A model generated the notes under the pieces. The model worked only from the letters and a program-made list of their open reading frames with translations, was not told where the DNA came from and did no database searches. The position numbers and the translations under genes were made by a program. A stretch of DNA of 32,359 nucleotides, taken from Nitrosovibrio sp. Nv4 (lineage in GTDB: Bacteria; Pseudomonadota; Alphaproteobacteria; Acetobacterales; Acetobacteraceae). The first letter of the stretch is position 1. Each line of letters opens with the position of its first letter. The stretch lies in contig CALQHT020000036.1 in assembly GCA_943330455.2 (NCBI GenBank), positions 1 through 32,359 of the forward strand, written 5' to 3'. Below, piece after piece: positions 7,482-14,825 of the stretch.

Positions 7482-8627
7482 TCAGGCCCTCCGCATGATC
7501 GCGATGGAGCCGTCGCCCATGTCGCCGTAACCGGTCACCAGGCCGATCTGGGCGTTCGGGACCTGGGCCGCGGCCTCCCCTCGCAACTGACGGGCGAGTT
7601 CGACGATGTGGTTCATCCCGGCCATGTGGGCCTGGGACAGCAGCCCGCCATGGGTGTTGACCGGCAGGCGGCCGTTCAGGCCGAGCGCACCGTTTTCGAT
7701 GAAGGAACCGCCTTCGCCCTTTTTGCAGAAGCCCATGTCTTCGAGCTGGCACATGACGATGTAGGTGAAGCAGTCATAGATCTCGGCGACGTCGATTTCG
7801 CTGTGGGTCACGCCGGCCATGGCGAAGGCTTTCGGCGCGGCTTTGGCCAGACCCAGGGTTGTCAGGTCCGGGCGCTGGGTGATGGCGGACGGCGAGTCGG
7901 GGTGGCCTTCCGCGACGCCCATCACGATGACCGGCATCTTGGCCATGTCCTTGGCGCGATCTGCGGCGCTGACCACGATGGCACAGCCGCCGTCGCTTTC
8001 CAGCGAGCAGTCCAGCAAGCGCAGCGGGTCGGAGATCATGCGCGACGCCTGATGATCCTCGATGGTGATCGGGTTTTTCATCGTGGCGTTAGGGTTCAGG
8101 GAGGCGTGATAACGGGTCGTCACCGCGATTTCCGCGAGCTGGCTGGATTTGGTGCCATATTGCTCCATGTGCCGGCGCGCCATGACGGCGTAGAGCTGCG
8201 ACGGCGCGATGGCGCCGGATGGCATCTCAAATTCGCCGATGGTGCGGAACTGGGGCATCTGCTGGACGCGGGTGCCGATGCGGCCGCCGGAATAGCCGGT
8301 GCGGCCCAGCGAGATCAGCACGTGCTTGCAGATGCCAGCGTCGATGACCGCGAGCGCGCATTGGATGGACGCGACGGCGGAGGCGCCGCCCATCGGCGTG
8401 GTGGCGGAGAAGCGCAGGTCGGCGATACCGAAATTGGTGATGAAGTCTTCCGCGACCGCGCCGTGGCCATAGGGTATCAGGCCGTCGATATCGGTGGGCT
8501 TCAGGCCGGCGTCGCGGATGGCATTCAGCGATGCCTCCAGTTGCAGCGACAGGGGCGTGCGGTCGGTGCCGCGCATGTATTTGGTTTCGCCAACGCCGGT
8601 GATGGCGCCTGTCTCGCGCAGGGACAT
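7482..8627 (-). CDS. Thiolase-like protein (SCP-x/Ltp type) lacking the nucleophilic Cys
   Basis: This encodes 381 residues. The start at 8627 is fixed by AAGGAGG just upstream; longer in-frame starts read through the promoter region. It has the thiolase fold: SLRETGAITGVGETKY at the N-terminus, LESDGGCAIVVSAADRAKDM (209-228), AEIYDCFTY (281-289) and NTHGGLLSQAHMAG (324-337). Classical thiolases carry an active-site Cys in a C-A-S-G context. Here the aligned stretch is TTPMGGASAVASI (76-88), with Gly in place of Cys. Together with the downstream DUF35 gene this resembles the Ltp2-type retro-aldolases more than Claisen-condensing thiolases. The substrate is unknown, probably a beta-hydroxyacyl-CoA-type compound. 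It is divergent from the amidohydrolase gene. Confidence 0.92.
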   Translation of the reverse strand: MSLRETGAITGVGETKYMRGTDRTPLSLQLEASLNAIRDAGLKPTDIDGLIPYGHGAVAEDFITNFGIADLRFSATTPMGGASAVASIQCALAVIDAGICKHVLISLGRTGYSGGRIGTRVQQMPQFRTIGEFEMPSGAIAPSQLYAVMARRHMEQYGTKSSQLAEIAVTTRYHASLNPNATMKNPITIEDHQASRMISDPLRLLDCSLESDGGCAIVVSAADRAKDMAKMPVIVMGVAEGHPDSPSAITQRPDLTTLGLAKAAPKAFAMAGVTHSEIDVAEIYDCFTYIVMCQLEDMGFCKKGEGGSFIENGALGLNGRLPVNTHGGLLSQAHMAGMNHIVELARQLRGEAAAQVPNAQIGLVTGYGDMGDGSIAIMRRA

Positions 8628-8853
8628 CGTGGTTCCTCCTTGATGGTTGTCCGACTCTAGGCGGGTTGGCGGTGGTTGGGAAGAACGGCGGCCCCGGTTC
8701 GCCGGCATGGTAGCGGTATCCGTTCTTTCATCCAAACAACCCCACCTCGATTCGCCGTACTTGACTCGACGGGTCGCTTGATCTAGCGCTTGATGAACCA
8801 AGAGTCGCATCACTTGCCGTTCCCTTTGGCTACCCCACTTGGGAGGAAAGAGC
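8628..8853. promoter_or_regulatory. Divergent promoter region, thiolase-like and amidohydrolase genes
   Basis: The 226 bases between the two divergent starts should carry both promoters. Ribosome sites are clear at both ends: AAGGAGG on the minus strand at about 8634-8640, and GGGAGGAAAG at 8841-8850. TTGACT at 8761-8766 could be a plus-strand -35 element, but no good -10 follows at the right distance. CCATCC/GGATGG-type operator dyads were not found. Confidence 0.4.
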
Positions 8854-10329
8854 ATGAGCGCACACGGAAACGCCTCGCCTGCCGAAATCAAGTCTCGGCT
8901 TAAGCATCCAGTGATTGATGGTGACGGTCACTGGGTTGAATATGACCCGGTTTTTGCTGAACGAATGCGAAAGGTTGGCGGCGACAAGGCCGCGGACGGA
9001 TATCTGGCGTCCATGCGCTCCACCGTCGACGCCCTATCCATGACGGTCGCCGAACGCAAGCGCCGGCGGATCGCCCAGCCAGGCTTCTGGAGCCGGCAGA
9101 CCGAGAACACGCTCGACCGCGCCACCGCGATGATGCCGCGCATGTTGTATGAGCGGCTGGACGAAATCGGCACCGATTTCGCCATCATCTATCCGACCGC
9201 CGGTCTGCGGCTGCCCCGGATCAACGATGACGAAACGAGACGGGCGGTCATTCGCGCCTATAATATTGTTTCGGCGGATTACTTCCGAGACCTGAGCGAC
9301 CGGATGACGCCGGCCGCGATCATCCCGATGCACCACCCGGAAGAGGCGGTCGCGGAGCTGGAGTTTACGACCAAGCAGCTTGGCACCAAGGCCGGGATGT
9401 TCGGCAGCAACATGTTCCGCAAGGTACCGTCGGTCAACTACGACAACCCGGACACTTCTCGTCTGGCTGTTTGGTACGATCCAATCGGCATCGACAGCGA
9501 CTACGATTACGACCCGGTGTGGGCGAAATGCCAGGAACTCGGTATCGCGCCAACCTTCCACAGCACGGGCAGCAACCAGGGTCTGCGCAACTCACCAACC
9601 AATTTCGTTTACAACCATATCGGCCATTTCGCGGCGGCCGGTCATGCGACGGCGAAGGCGATCTTCCTGGGCGGTGTGACGCGTCGGTTCCCAGCGCTGC
9701 GCTGGGCGTTCCTGGAAGGCGGCGTCGGCTGGGCGGCACAATTGTTCGGCGACCTGATGGAACATTGGGAACGTCGCAACCGCGGCGCCTTGGAGCACAT
9801 GGATCCGAAGAAGCTCGACCGGACCCTGCTGATGAGCCTGGCGGAAAAGCACGGCTATGCCGATATCCTGGCGGCGCTGAAGGAACGGGATGGCTGGCCG
9901 GATCCGGAACAGGCACCGCTGACCGGCGGGATCGCCGATCTGGACGATTTCTCGGCCTGCAAGATCACCCGGAAACAGGACTGGATCGACCTGTACGCGA
10001 CACCGTTCTATTTCGGGTGCGAGGCGGATGACCGCGGCAACGCGCTCGCTTTCGGGAAGACCAACCCGATGGGGGCGAAGCTGAACGCGATCTACAGCTC
10101 CGATATCGGGCATTTCGACGTGATCGACATGCGCGATCCGCTGCCGGAGGCCTATGAACTGGTGGAGGACGGGTTCTTTACCGAGGACAACTTCCGCGAC
10201 TTCACGTTTGCCAATGCCGTGCATCTGTGGGGCACGCAGAATCCGCGCTTCTTCGAAGGCACCGTGGTGGCGAAAGCCGCGGCCGAGGAACTGGCGCGCG
10301 GCAACCAGATCCGTCAGGCGGCGGAGTAA
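8854..10329 (+). CDS. Amidohydrolase family protein (Amidohydro_2, COG2159-like)
   Basis: This encodes 491 residues. The start at 8854 lies 3 bases after the strong GGGAGGAAAG site; the alternative ATG at 8839 lies before it. Features of the metal-dependent TIM-barrel hydrolase/decarboxylase family are PVIDGDGHWVEYD at about 20-32 (first metal ligands in a DxDxH rather than HxH form), IIPMHHPEEAV, PTFHSTGSN, ATAKAIFLGGVTRRFPALRW followed by AFLEGGVGW, and SSDIGHFDVID (Asp of the active site). At 491 residues it is longer than the common 300-400 residue members, with an insertion at about 300-390. Divergent arrangement with a CoA-linked aldolase-like pair suggests a shared catabolic pathway, possibly for an aromatic or cyclic compound. 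That role is inferred. Confidence 0.88.
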   Translation: MSAHGNASPAEIKSRLKHPVIDGDGHWVEYDPVFAERMRKVGGDKAADGYLASMRSTVDALSMTVAERKRRRIAQPGFWSRQTENTLDRATAMMPRMLYERLDEIGTDFAIIYPTAGLRLPRINDDETRRAVIRAYNIVSADYFRDLSDRMTPAAIIPMHHPEEAVAELEFTTKQLGTKAGMFGSNMFRKVPSVNYDNPDTSRLAVWYDPIGIDSDYDYDPVWAKCQELGIAPTFHSTGSNQGLRNSPTNFVYNHIGHFAAAGHATAKAIFLGGVTRRFPALRWAFLEGGVGWAAQLFGDLMEHWERRNRGALEHMDPKKLDRTLLMSLAEKHGYADILAALKERDGWPDPEQAPLTGGIADLDDFSACKITRKQDWIDLYATPFYFGCEADDRGNALAFGKTNPMGAKLNAIYSSDIGHFDVIDMRDPLPEAYELVEDGFFTEDNFRDFTFANAVHLWGTQNPRFFEGTVVAKAAAEELARGNQIRQAAE

Positions 10330-10361
10330 TCAGCGGCGACCAAGGGAACGGTGATTGGTCT

Positions 10362-10441
10362 GGACGGGGTGTCGTGCAACGCCCCGTCCGGTTGAGTTGA
10401 CGAAGCCGGCCGGTTGGACCCACGTCCGACCGGCCGGTTTT
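10362..10441 (+). terminator. Tandem hairpins with T-tail after the amidohydrolase gene
   Basis: The first stem pairs GGACGGGG (10362-10369) with CCCCGTCC (10382-10389). The second pairs CCGGCCGGTTGGAC (10406-10419) with GTCCGACCGGCCGG (10424-10437), 14 bp with one G-U, a CCAC loop, and TTTT at 10438-10441. The second is a textbook intrinsic terminator, about 75 bases after the stop codon. Confidence 0.8.
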
Positions 10442-10500
10442 GGCTTTCCTGGGATCACGCCAACAGCCCGAATCAGCGACCAGTGCACTACTCCCCTCAC

Positions 10501-10578
10501 CGTCTTTGCCGGGCTTGACCCGGCAACCCGCGCTTCAACGGAAGGGGGCGGGTTGCCGGATCAAGTCCGGCAATGACG
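10501..10578. repeat. Pair of REP-like units in inverted orientation, copies 2 and 3
   Basis: The unit at 10501-10529 (CGTCTTTGCCGGG, CTTGAC, CCGGCAACCC) and the unit at 10550-10578 are reverse complements with three differences, and each is itself a palindrome. They belong to the same family as 6952-6982. The spacer is about 20 bases. The paired layout is typical of bacterial interspersed REP clusters lying between convergent genes. Confidence 0.85.
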
Positions 10579-10618
10579 GGGAGGAGGGGGCATTGATCAA
10601 TGGTCAGGGCGCGTATTT

Positions 10619-11209
10619 TCAGCCAAAATCGCCGGTCAGCTCCGCGCGCACGGCTTCCGGCAGGATCGTCATGTGGCCGTAATTGGCATGGTTGAACCCC
10701 AGCAGCACTTCCGCGTCCGGACTGGAAAAAGCCGCAATCTGATCTGCGGAGAAAGCGAAATGCACGAACTGCACGGAGGACGCCTTGCCATCCTCACGCG
10801 TGCGATCCTGGTCGGCTTCTGCCTCGCCCTTGATGGTTTCGCCGCCGACGCGGATGAAAGCGGTGTTCTCGATGCCGCCCAACCGGTCGAGGACGCGCTT
10901 GCGCCGGATCGGATCGTCGATCTCGATCATGAAGGTGGCGGTCAGCTCCGATCCGTTCGGGATCAGCGGATTATAGGCATCCAACTCACCGGGGATCTGT
11001 TCGGCGCCGCCTTTCTCGATATAGACCATCTCCTGCACTTGCAGCCACATCGTGTCCCAGCACTCGAAGTAGAACGTGACATGCGGGCCGATCTCGACAC
11101 GGCGGTTGCGCTTGCGGGCGCCGATCTTGCGGCGCCATTCGGTGCGGTTCCTGGCGTATTCGGCGGCCGGCAGGATATCGGCCTCGGTCAGGGCACGTTT
11201 GCTGGACAT
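10619..11209 (-). CDS. DUF3501 family protein
   Basis: This encodes 196 residues. The start at 11209 (MSSKRALTEADILPAAEYAR) lies 19 bases after the stop of the Fe-S protein gene. Typical DUF3501 features are the basic RKIGARKRNRRVEIGPHVTF, then ECWDTMWLQVQEMVYIEKGG, the segment around residues 100-130 reading IEIDDPIRRKRVLDRLGGIE, and a C-terminal LGFNHANYGHMTILPEAVRA. The family's biochemical role is unknown. It is repeatedly found next to rubrerythrin and GlpC/HdrD-like Fe-S proteins, as here, which points to a shared redox or peroxide-response function. There is no signal peptide or membrane segment. Confidence 0.88.
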   Translation of the reverse strand: MSSKRALTEADILPAAEYARNRTEWRRKIGARKRNRRVEIGPHVTFYFECWDTMWLQVQEMVYIEKGGAEQIPGELDAYNPLIPNGSELTATFMIEIDDPIRRKRVLDRLGGIENTAFIRVGGETIKGEAEADQDRTREDGKASSVQFVHFAFSADQIAAFSSPDAEVLLGFNHANYGHMTILPEAVRAELTGDFG

Positions 11210-11228
11210 ATCGGTGTGCCTCCGCTGG

Positions 11229-12584
11229 TTATGGGGAAATACCGTAGGCACGCGCCACAAGCTGGATTGGATGGGTGACCAGTTGCGGCTTCGGGGCGTC
11301 GGTGCCGAGTTTTTCGATGCCCTGCACAATATGGACGCCGGCGAGGGGGCACTCGGACATCACGAACCCACCCCCATTCTGGGCGGCCTGGCGCGCCACC
11401 GGACGGCCGGTCTTGATCGCGGTGTCGAAATGTTCCTTCTTGAAGCCCCAGGCCCCGCCGTGACCGGAGCAGCGCTCGATCACCTTCACATCAGCCTGAG
11501 GCAGCAAGCGCAGCATCTCGGCGGCTTTCTGGCCCATATTCTGCGCGCGGGCATGACATGCCATATGCACGGTCATGGTGCCCTCGATCGGTTCCATGCC
11601 GGGAGCCAGGCCTTCCTTGCGGGCGATATCGACGATGTATTCGGCGACATCGAACGTGGCGCGAGACAAGGTGATGACGTCCGGATCTTCCGGCAGGATC
11701 AGCGGCCATTCGGATTTCAGCATCAACGCGCAGGATGGCACCAGGGAGATGATGTCGTAGCCCTTGGCGATCCAGTCCTTCATCTCGGTCGCGACTTTGC
11801 GGGCGTTCTTCGCGACGTCCTCGATGCGGCCCTGTTCCAAAAGCGGCATGCCGCAGCAGCTTGGGTGCACGACGACGGACTCGACGCCGTTGCGCGCCAG
11901 GACGGAGCGCAGGGCGACCCCGACCTCCGGCGTGTTGTAGTTCACGAAACACGTCGCGTACAGAACGACCTTGCGGCCGAACGCTGGAGCGTCCCGGTTC
12001 AGCACCGGCGTTTCCGCGGCCAGATTTTGGAAGCTCTGGCCGGCGTATTTCGGCAGTTCGGCATCCGGATGCAGTCCGGCCGCGGAGCGCACGATCGGCC
12101 CAACTGTGGTGTTGCCGCGCGCGGTTGCCCAATTGGCGATCGGCGCCACCAGGCCGGCCAGAACGCCGTTGCGGTCGGTTTCCGCCAATTGCTTGTCGGG
12201 GAACGACACCTGCCCCTGGCGCGCTTCCATCGCCCGATGCCGCAGCATCAGATGCGGGAAATCCAGATTGAACGAATGCGGCGGAACATAGGGGCACTTC
12301 GTCATGTAGCACATGTCGCAGAGCGTGCATTTGTCGACGACGGACTTGAAGTCCTTACTGTCTACCCCGTCCAGTTCCTCGGTCGGCGAGGCATCCACCA
12401 GATCGAACAGGATCGGGAATGAATCGCACAAATTGAAGCAGCGGCGGCAACCATGGCAGATGTCGAAAACCCGCCGCAGTTCTTTCTCGATGTCTGCCGG
12501 GTCGTAGAACGACTCATCCCGCCAGGCAATCGGATGGCGGGTTGGCGCCTCCAGGCTGCCTTCTCTCATCGCTGGTTCTTTCAT
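11229..12584 (-). CDS. Fe-S/CCG-domain oxidoreductase subunit (GlpC/HdrD-like)
   Basis: This encodes 451 residues from the ATG at 12584. An ATG at 12569 is an alternative, and neither has a clear ribosome site. Two [4Fe-4S] motifs are visible: [16 protein letters not shown] (Cys 43, 46, 49, 53) and [16 protein letters not shown] (Cys 86, 89, 92, 97). Two cysteine-rich CCG-type regions follow: ATCFVNYN with [14 protein letters not shown], and [12 protein letters not shown] with [12 protein letters not shown]. This is the COG0247 architecture of anaerobic glycerol-3-phosphate dehydrogenase subunit C and HdrD-type heterodisulfide reductases. It passes electrons between a dehydrogenase and a membrane or soluble acceptor. 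It lies between rubrerythrin (60 bases upstream) and DUF3501 (19 bases downstream), so an electron-delivery role toward rubrerythrin is plausible but inferred. Confidence 0.92.
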   Translation of the reverse strand: MKEPAMREGSLEAPTRHPIAWRDESFYDPADIEKELRRVFDICHGCRRCFNLCDSFPILFDLVDASPTEELDGVDSKDFKSVVDKCTLCDMCYMTKCPYVPPHSFNLDFPHLMLRHRAMEARQGQVSFPDKQLAETDRNGVLAGLVAPIANWATARGNTTVGPIVRSAAGLHPDAELPKYAGQSFQNLAAETPVLNRDAPAFGRKVVLYATCFVNYNTPEVGVALRSVLARNGVESVVVHPSCCGMPLLEQGRIEDVAKNARKVATEMKDWIAKGYDIISLVPSCALMLKSEWPLILPEDPDVITLSRATFDVAEYIVDIARKEGLAPGMEPIEGTMTVHMACHARAQNMGQKAAEMLRLLPQADVKVIERCSGHGGAWGFKKEHFDTAIKTGRPVARQAAQNGGGFVMSECPLAGVHIVQGIEKLGTDAPKPQLVTHPIQLVARAYGISP

Positions 12585-12644
12585 TGGGGAGAAGAGGATG
12601 CCCTCCTCGCCGCGGTCCGCGACGAAGAGGGTGTCCGAAGCGTA

Positions 12645-13064
12645 TCAGGCCAGTTCGTTCAGCGCCCGCTGGAAACGGCCGGCGTGCGACCGTTCGGCCT
12701 TCGCCAGGGTTTCGAACCAGTCGGCGATTTCGTCGAACCCTTCCTCGCGGGCGGTGCGAGCCATGCCCGGATACATATCCGTGTATTCATGGGTCTCACC
12801 GGCCACCGCGGCGGCCAGGTTGTGGTTGGTGGGGCCAATCGGCAGCCCGGTCGCCGGGTCGCCGGAGGCTTCCAGGTATTCCAGATGGCCGTGGGCGTGG
12901 CCGGTTTCCCCTTCCGCCGTGGAGCGGAACACCGCCGCCACGTCGTTGTAGCCTTCGACGTCGGCCTTCTGGGCGAAATACAGGTAGCGTCGGTTGGCCT
13001 GCGATTCGCCGGCGAACGCGGCCTTCAGATTGTCCTCGGTCTTGCTTCCCTTGAGCGCCGCCAT
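12645..13064 (-). CDS. Rubrerythrin-type diiron protein without rubredoxin domain
   Basis: This encodes 139 residues. The start at 13064 is supported by AAAGGAAGAG upstream. It is a four-helix ferritin-like domain: [20 protein letters not shown] (Glu near 19), [19 protein letters not shown] (ExxH near 52-55), [20 protein letters not shown] (Glu near 89) and [17 protein letters not shown] (ExxH near 123-126). The diiron ligand set looks complete. Full-length rubrerythrins have a C-terminal rubredoxin Fe(Cys)4 domain, which is absent here, so an external electron donor is needed. The role is probably hydrogen peroxide reduction or iron handling in the cytosol. It is the first gene of a three-gene minus-strand operon. 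Confidence 0.93.
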   Translation of the reverse strand: MAALKGSKTEDNLKAAFAGESQANRRYLYFAQKADVEGYNDVAAVFRSTAEGETGHAHGHLEYLEASGDPATGLPIGPTNHNLAAAVAGETHEYTDMYPGMARTAREEGFDEIADWFETLAKAERSHAGRFQRALNELA

Positions 13065-13185
13065 GGCTCTTCCTTTCCGCATGTTGACGATGGACGAGTG
13101 GACGTGACGCGCGAGACAAAGCGATCCGCGAGGCATGTCCTGTCTCCCAACGCTGCTAACCTAGGCCATCCAGCGAATAAATTGA

Positions 13186-13197
13186 AGTTCGCGAACT
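13186..13197. promoter_or_regulatory. 12-bp perfect palindrome upstream of the rubrerythrin operon
   Basis: AGTTCGCGAACT is a perfect palindrome about 120 bases upstream of the rubrerythrin start and adjoining the stop codon of the RluA-type gene. Reading on the minus strand, TTCAAT and TAGGTT separated by 17 bases lie just downstream of it and could be weak -35/-10 elements. An operator role for a redox-responsive repressor is possible but unproven. Confidence 0.3.
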
Positions 13198-14009
13198 CAT
13201 GAAATTTTTCGATCATTTTCAGTGGCAAGACCGATGGTCTCGCACGCCCAGCCGCAGGCGGTCAGGGCGCGACGCATGTGGGGAGGCGGTTCGGCCAGGG
13301 CCGAGAGCGGTGGCATCAACGGGAGGTCGATCGCGCGGGCCAGCAGATGCAGGGCACCCGAGCCGCCGCCGTAGCGATCATCGCCGAGGATAGGAAAACC
13401 CATCGCGGCGCAGTGGACCCGGATCTGATGCGTCCGCCCGGTGCGGGGGCGGAGTTCCAGCCAAGTCGTGTCCCTCCCGCGCCCCATGACCCGCCAGTCG
13501 GTCGACGCGCGCTGACCGTTGGGATCGACGGCGATGTGCCAGCCTTCCCGGGTGCTGCGTCGGATCAAGGGGGCGTCGATCGTGCCATGGTCTCCGACCG
13601 GCTGGCCACGGACCAAGGCCCAGTAGGTCTTGCGTGCCCGTCCGCTGGCAAATTCCGCCTGGGCCGCGAGCAAGGCCGCCTTGCGCAGCGCGACCACCAG
13701 GCACCCGGCGGTATCAGTGTCCAGCCGATGCGCCAGCCATGGACCGTCCTTGCGGCGTGACAGCAGGGGAAACCAATCCTCGACACTGGGGCCGCCCGCC
13801 GATCCGGCATGGACGGCCAGGCCGGCCGGCTTGTTCAGCACGACGAAGCGCTGGTCCTGGAACAGGATGGACGGTTCAGCGGCGTTCGCGGGCGGATATG
13901 CGCTGTTGCCCACGCCCGTCGGTTCTCCCGCCGGCGGCACCCGGCCTGTCTTGTGACGTGCCGACTGAACGCGCAAACTGGGCCGAGTTGGATCGGGAAG
14001 ACGGACCAT
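13197..14009 (-). CDS. RluA-family RNA pseudouridine synthase
   Basis: This encodes up to 270 residues. Core motifs are FVVLNKPAGLAVHAGSAG (about 55-72), the catalytic WLAHRLDTDTAGCLVVAL with the invariant Asp in HRLD, TYWALVRGQP, and LRPRTGRTHQIRVHCAAMGF. It isomerises specific uridines in rRNA or tRNA. There is no N-terminal S4 domain, as in the short RluA/TruC-like members. The ATG at 14009 is part of a CCATGG shared with the divergent GST gene and has no ribosome site on this strand. A GTG at 13913 has GGAG about 11 bases upstream and still precedes the conserved domain, so the true protein may be 238 residues. The C-terminal tail (about 235-270) is extra. Confidence 0.9.
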   Translation of the reverse strand: MVRLPDPTRPSLRVQSARHKTGRVPPAGEPTGVGNSAYPPANAAEPSILFQDQRFVVLNKPAGLAVHAGSAGGPSVEDWFPLLSRRKDGPWLAHRLDTDTAGCLVVALRKAALLAAQAEFASGRARKTYWALVRGQPVGDHGTIDAPLIRRSTREGWHIAVDPNGQRASTDWRVMGRGRDTTWLELRPRTGRTHQIRVHCAAMGFPILGDDRYGGGSGALHLLARAIDLPLMPPLSALAEPPPHMRRALTACGWACETIGLATENDRKIS

Positions 14010-14634
14010 GGCAATCGAATTCTACACCTGGAACACGCCGAACGGGCGCAAGATCAGCGTTGCGCTGGAGGAGATGGGGCTTTCCTACAACGTCCACCCC
14101 GTCAACATCTCCAAAAACGAGCAGTTCGCGCCGGCTTTCCTGAAAATCAGCCCCAACAACCGGATTCCCGCGATCGTCGATACGGATGGACCGGGCGGAC
14201 AACCGATCTCGGTCTTCGAGTCGGGCGCGATCCTGATCTATCTGGGGCAGAAAACCGGCAAATTCTACCCGACCGACCCGCGCAAGCAGGTGCCGGTGCT
14301 GGAATGGCTGATGTGGCAGATGGGCGGCTTCGGCCCGATGCCGGGCCAGGTGCACCATTTCCTGCAGGTGGAGAACGCGCAGGATCAGCGCTACGGGCTG
14401 GAGCGGTATTCCAAGGAAACCCGCCGCCTGTATGGGGTCCTGGACAAGCAGTTGGCCGATCACGAATACGTCGCGGGCGAATGCTCGATCGCCGATTTCG
14501 CCATCCTGGGCTGGGCCTGGCGGCATGAGCGCCACAAGATCGACCTGGCCGATTTCCCGCACGTGAAGCGCTGGTATGAGACGATCATGGCGCGTCCGGC
14601 CACCAAGCGCGGGTTCGAGGTGGCGTTGAGCTGA
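14008..14634 (+). CDS. Glutathione S-transferase, Nu-class-like (YfcG/YghU type)
   Basis: This encodes 208 residues. GGAAGACGG precedes the ATG at 14008. The N-terminal thioredoxin-like domain has YTWNTPNGRKISVALEEMGL; the TPN(G) turn is the glutathione-contact motif of the Nu-class proteins YfcG and YghU, which lack a catalytic Tyr/Ser and act as disulfide-bond reductases. NNRIPAIVD and SVFESGAILIYLGQKTGKFY complete the fold. The C-terminal helical domain has WLMWQMGGFGPMPGQVHHF and YVAGECSIADFAILGWAW. The product is cytosolic. It overlaps the divergent RluA-type start by two bases, unless that gene begins at its internal GTG. Confidence 0.93.
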   Translation: MAIEFYTWNTPNGRKISVALEEMGLSYNVHPVNISKNEQFAPAFLKISPNNRIPAIVDTDGPGGQPISVFESGAILIYLGQKTGKFYPTDPRKQVPVLEWLMWQMGGFGPMPGQVHHFLQVENAQDQRYGLERYSKETRRLYGVLDKQLADHEYVAGECSIADFAILGWAWRHERHKIDLADFPHVKRWYETIMARPATKRGFEVALS

Positions 14635-14691
14635 CCTCCGCCGCGATGCGTTGACTTTGGCGCGGGCGACCTCGGACGCGAGTCGGGGTGT

Positions 14692-14729
14692 CCCGTCTGG
14701 GTGGCCCGTCGGGCGGCCCGTCTGGGCGG
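14692..14729. repeat. Short tandem repeat, three units of 12-13 bp
   Basis: CCCGTCTGGGTGG, CCCGTCGGGCGG and CCCGTCTGGGCGG follow one another directly between the GST and flavoprotein genes, with a partial fourth unit (CCCGCGCG). Likely slippage-prone; no function is assigned. Confidence 0.7.
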
Positions 14730-14825
14730 CCCGCGCGTCACCGTTCGCCTTTGCCCCTTCGATAGGACCGATTTCGGAGCCCCGCTGACAAGTCGCGGGC
14801 GGACTCCCCGTAGCAGGAAACCACC

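Noticed and set aside
12453-13202. Plus-strand frame opposite the rubrerythrin gene
   Set aside because: Antisense shadow of a clear ferritin-like gene with matching ribosome site.
14692-14729. Tandem CCCGTC repeats as a possible CRISPR-like or iteron array
   Set aside because: Three directly abutting 12-13 bp units without spacers; better explained as slippage.
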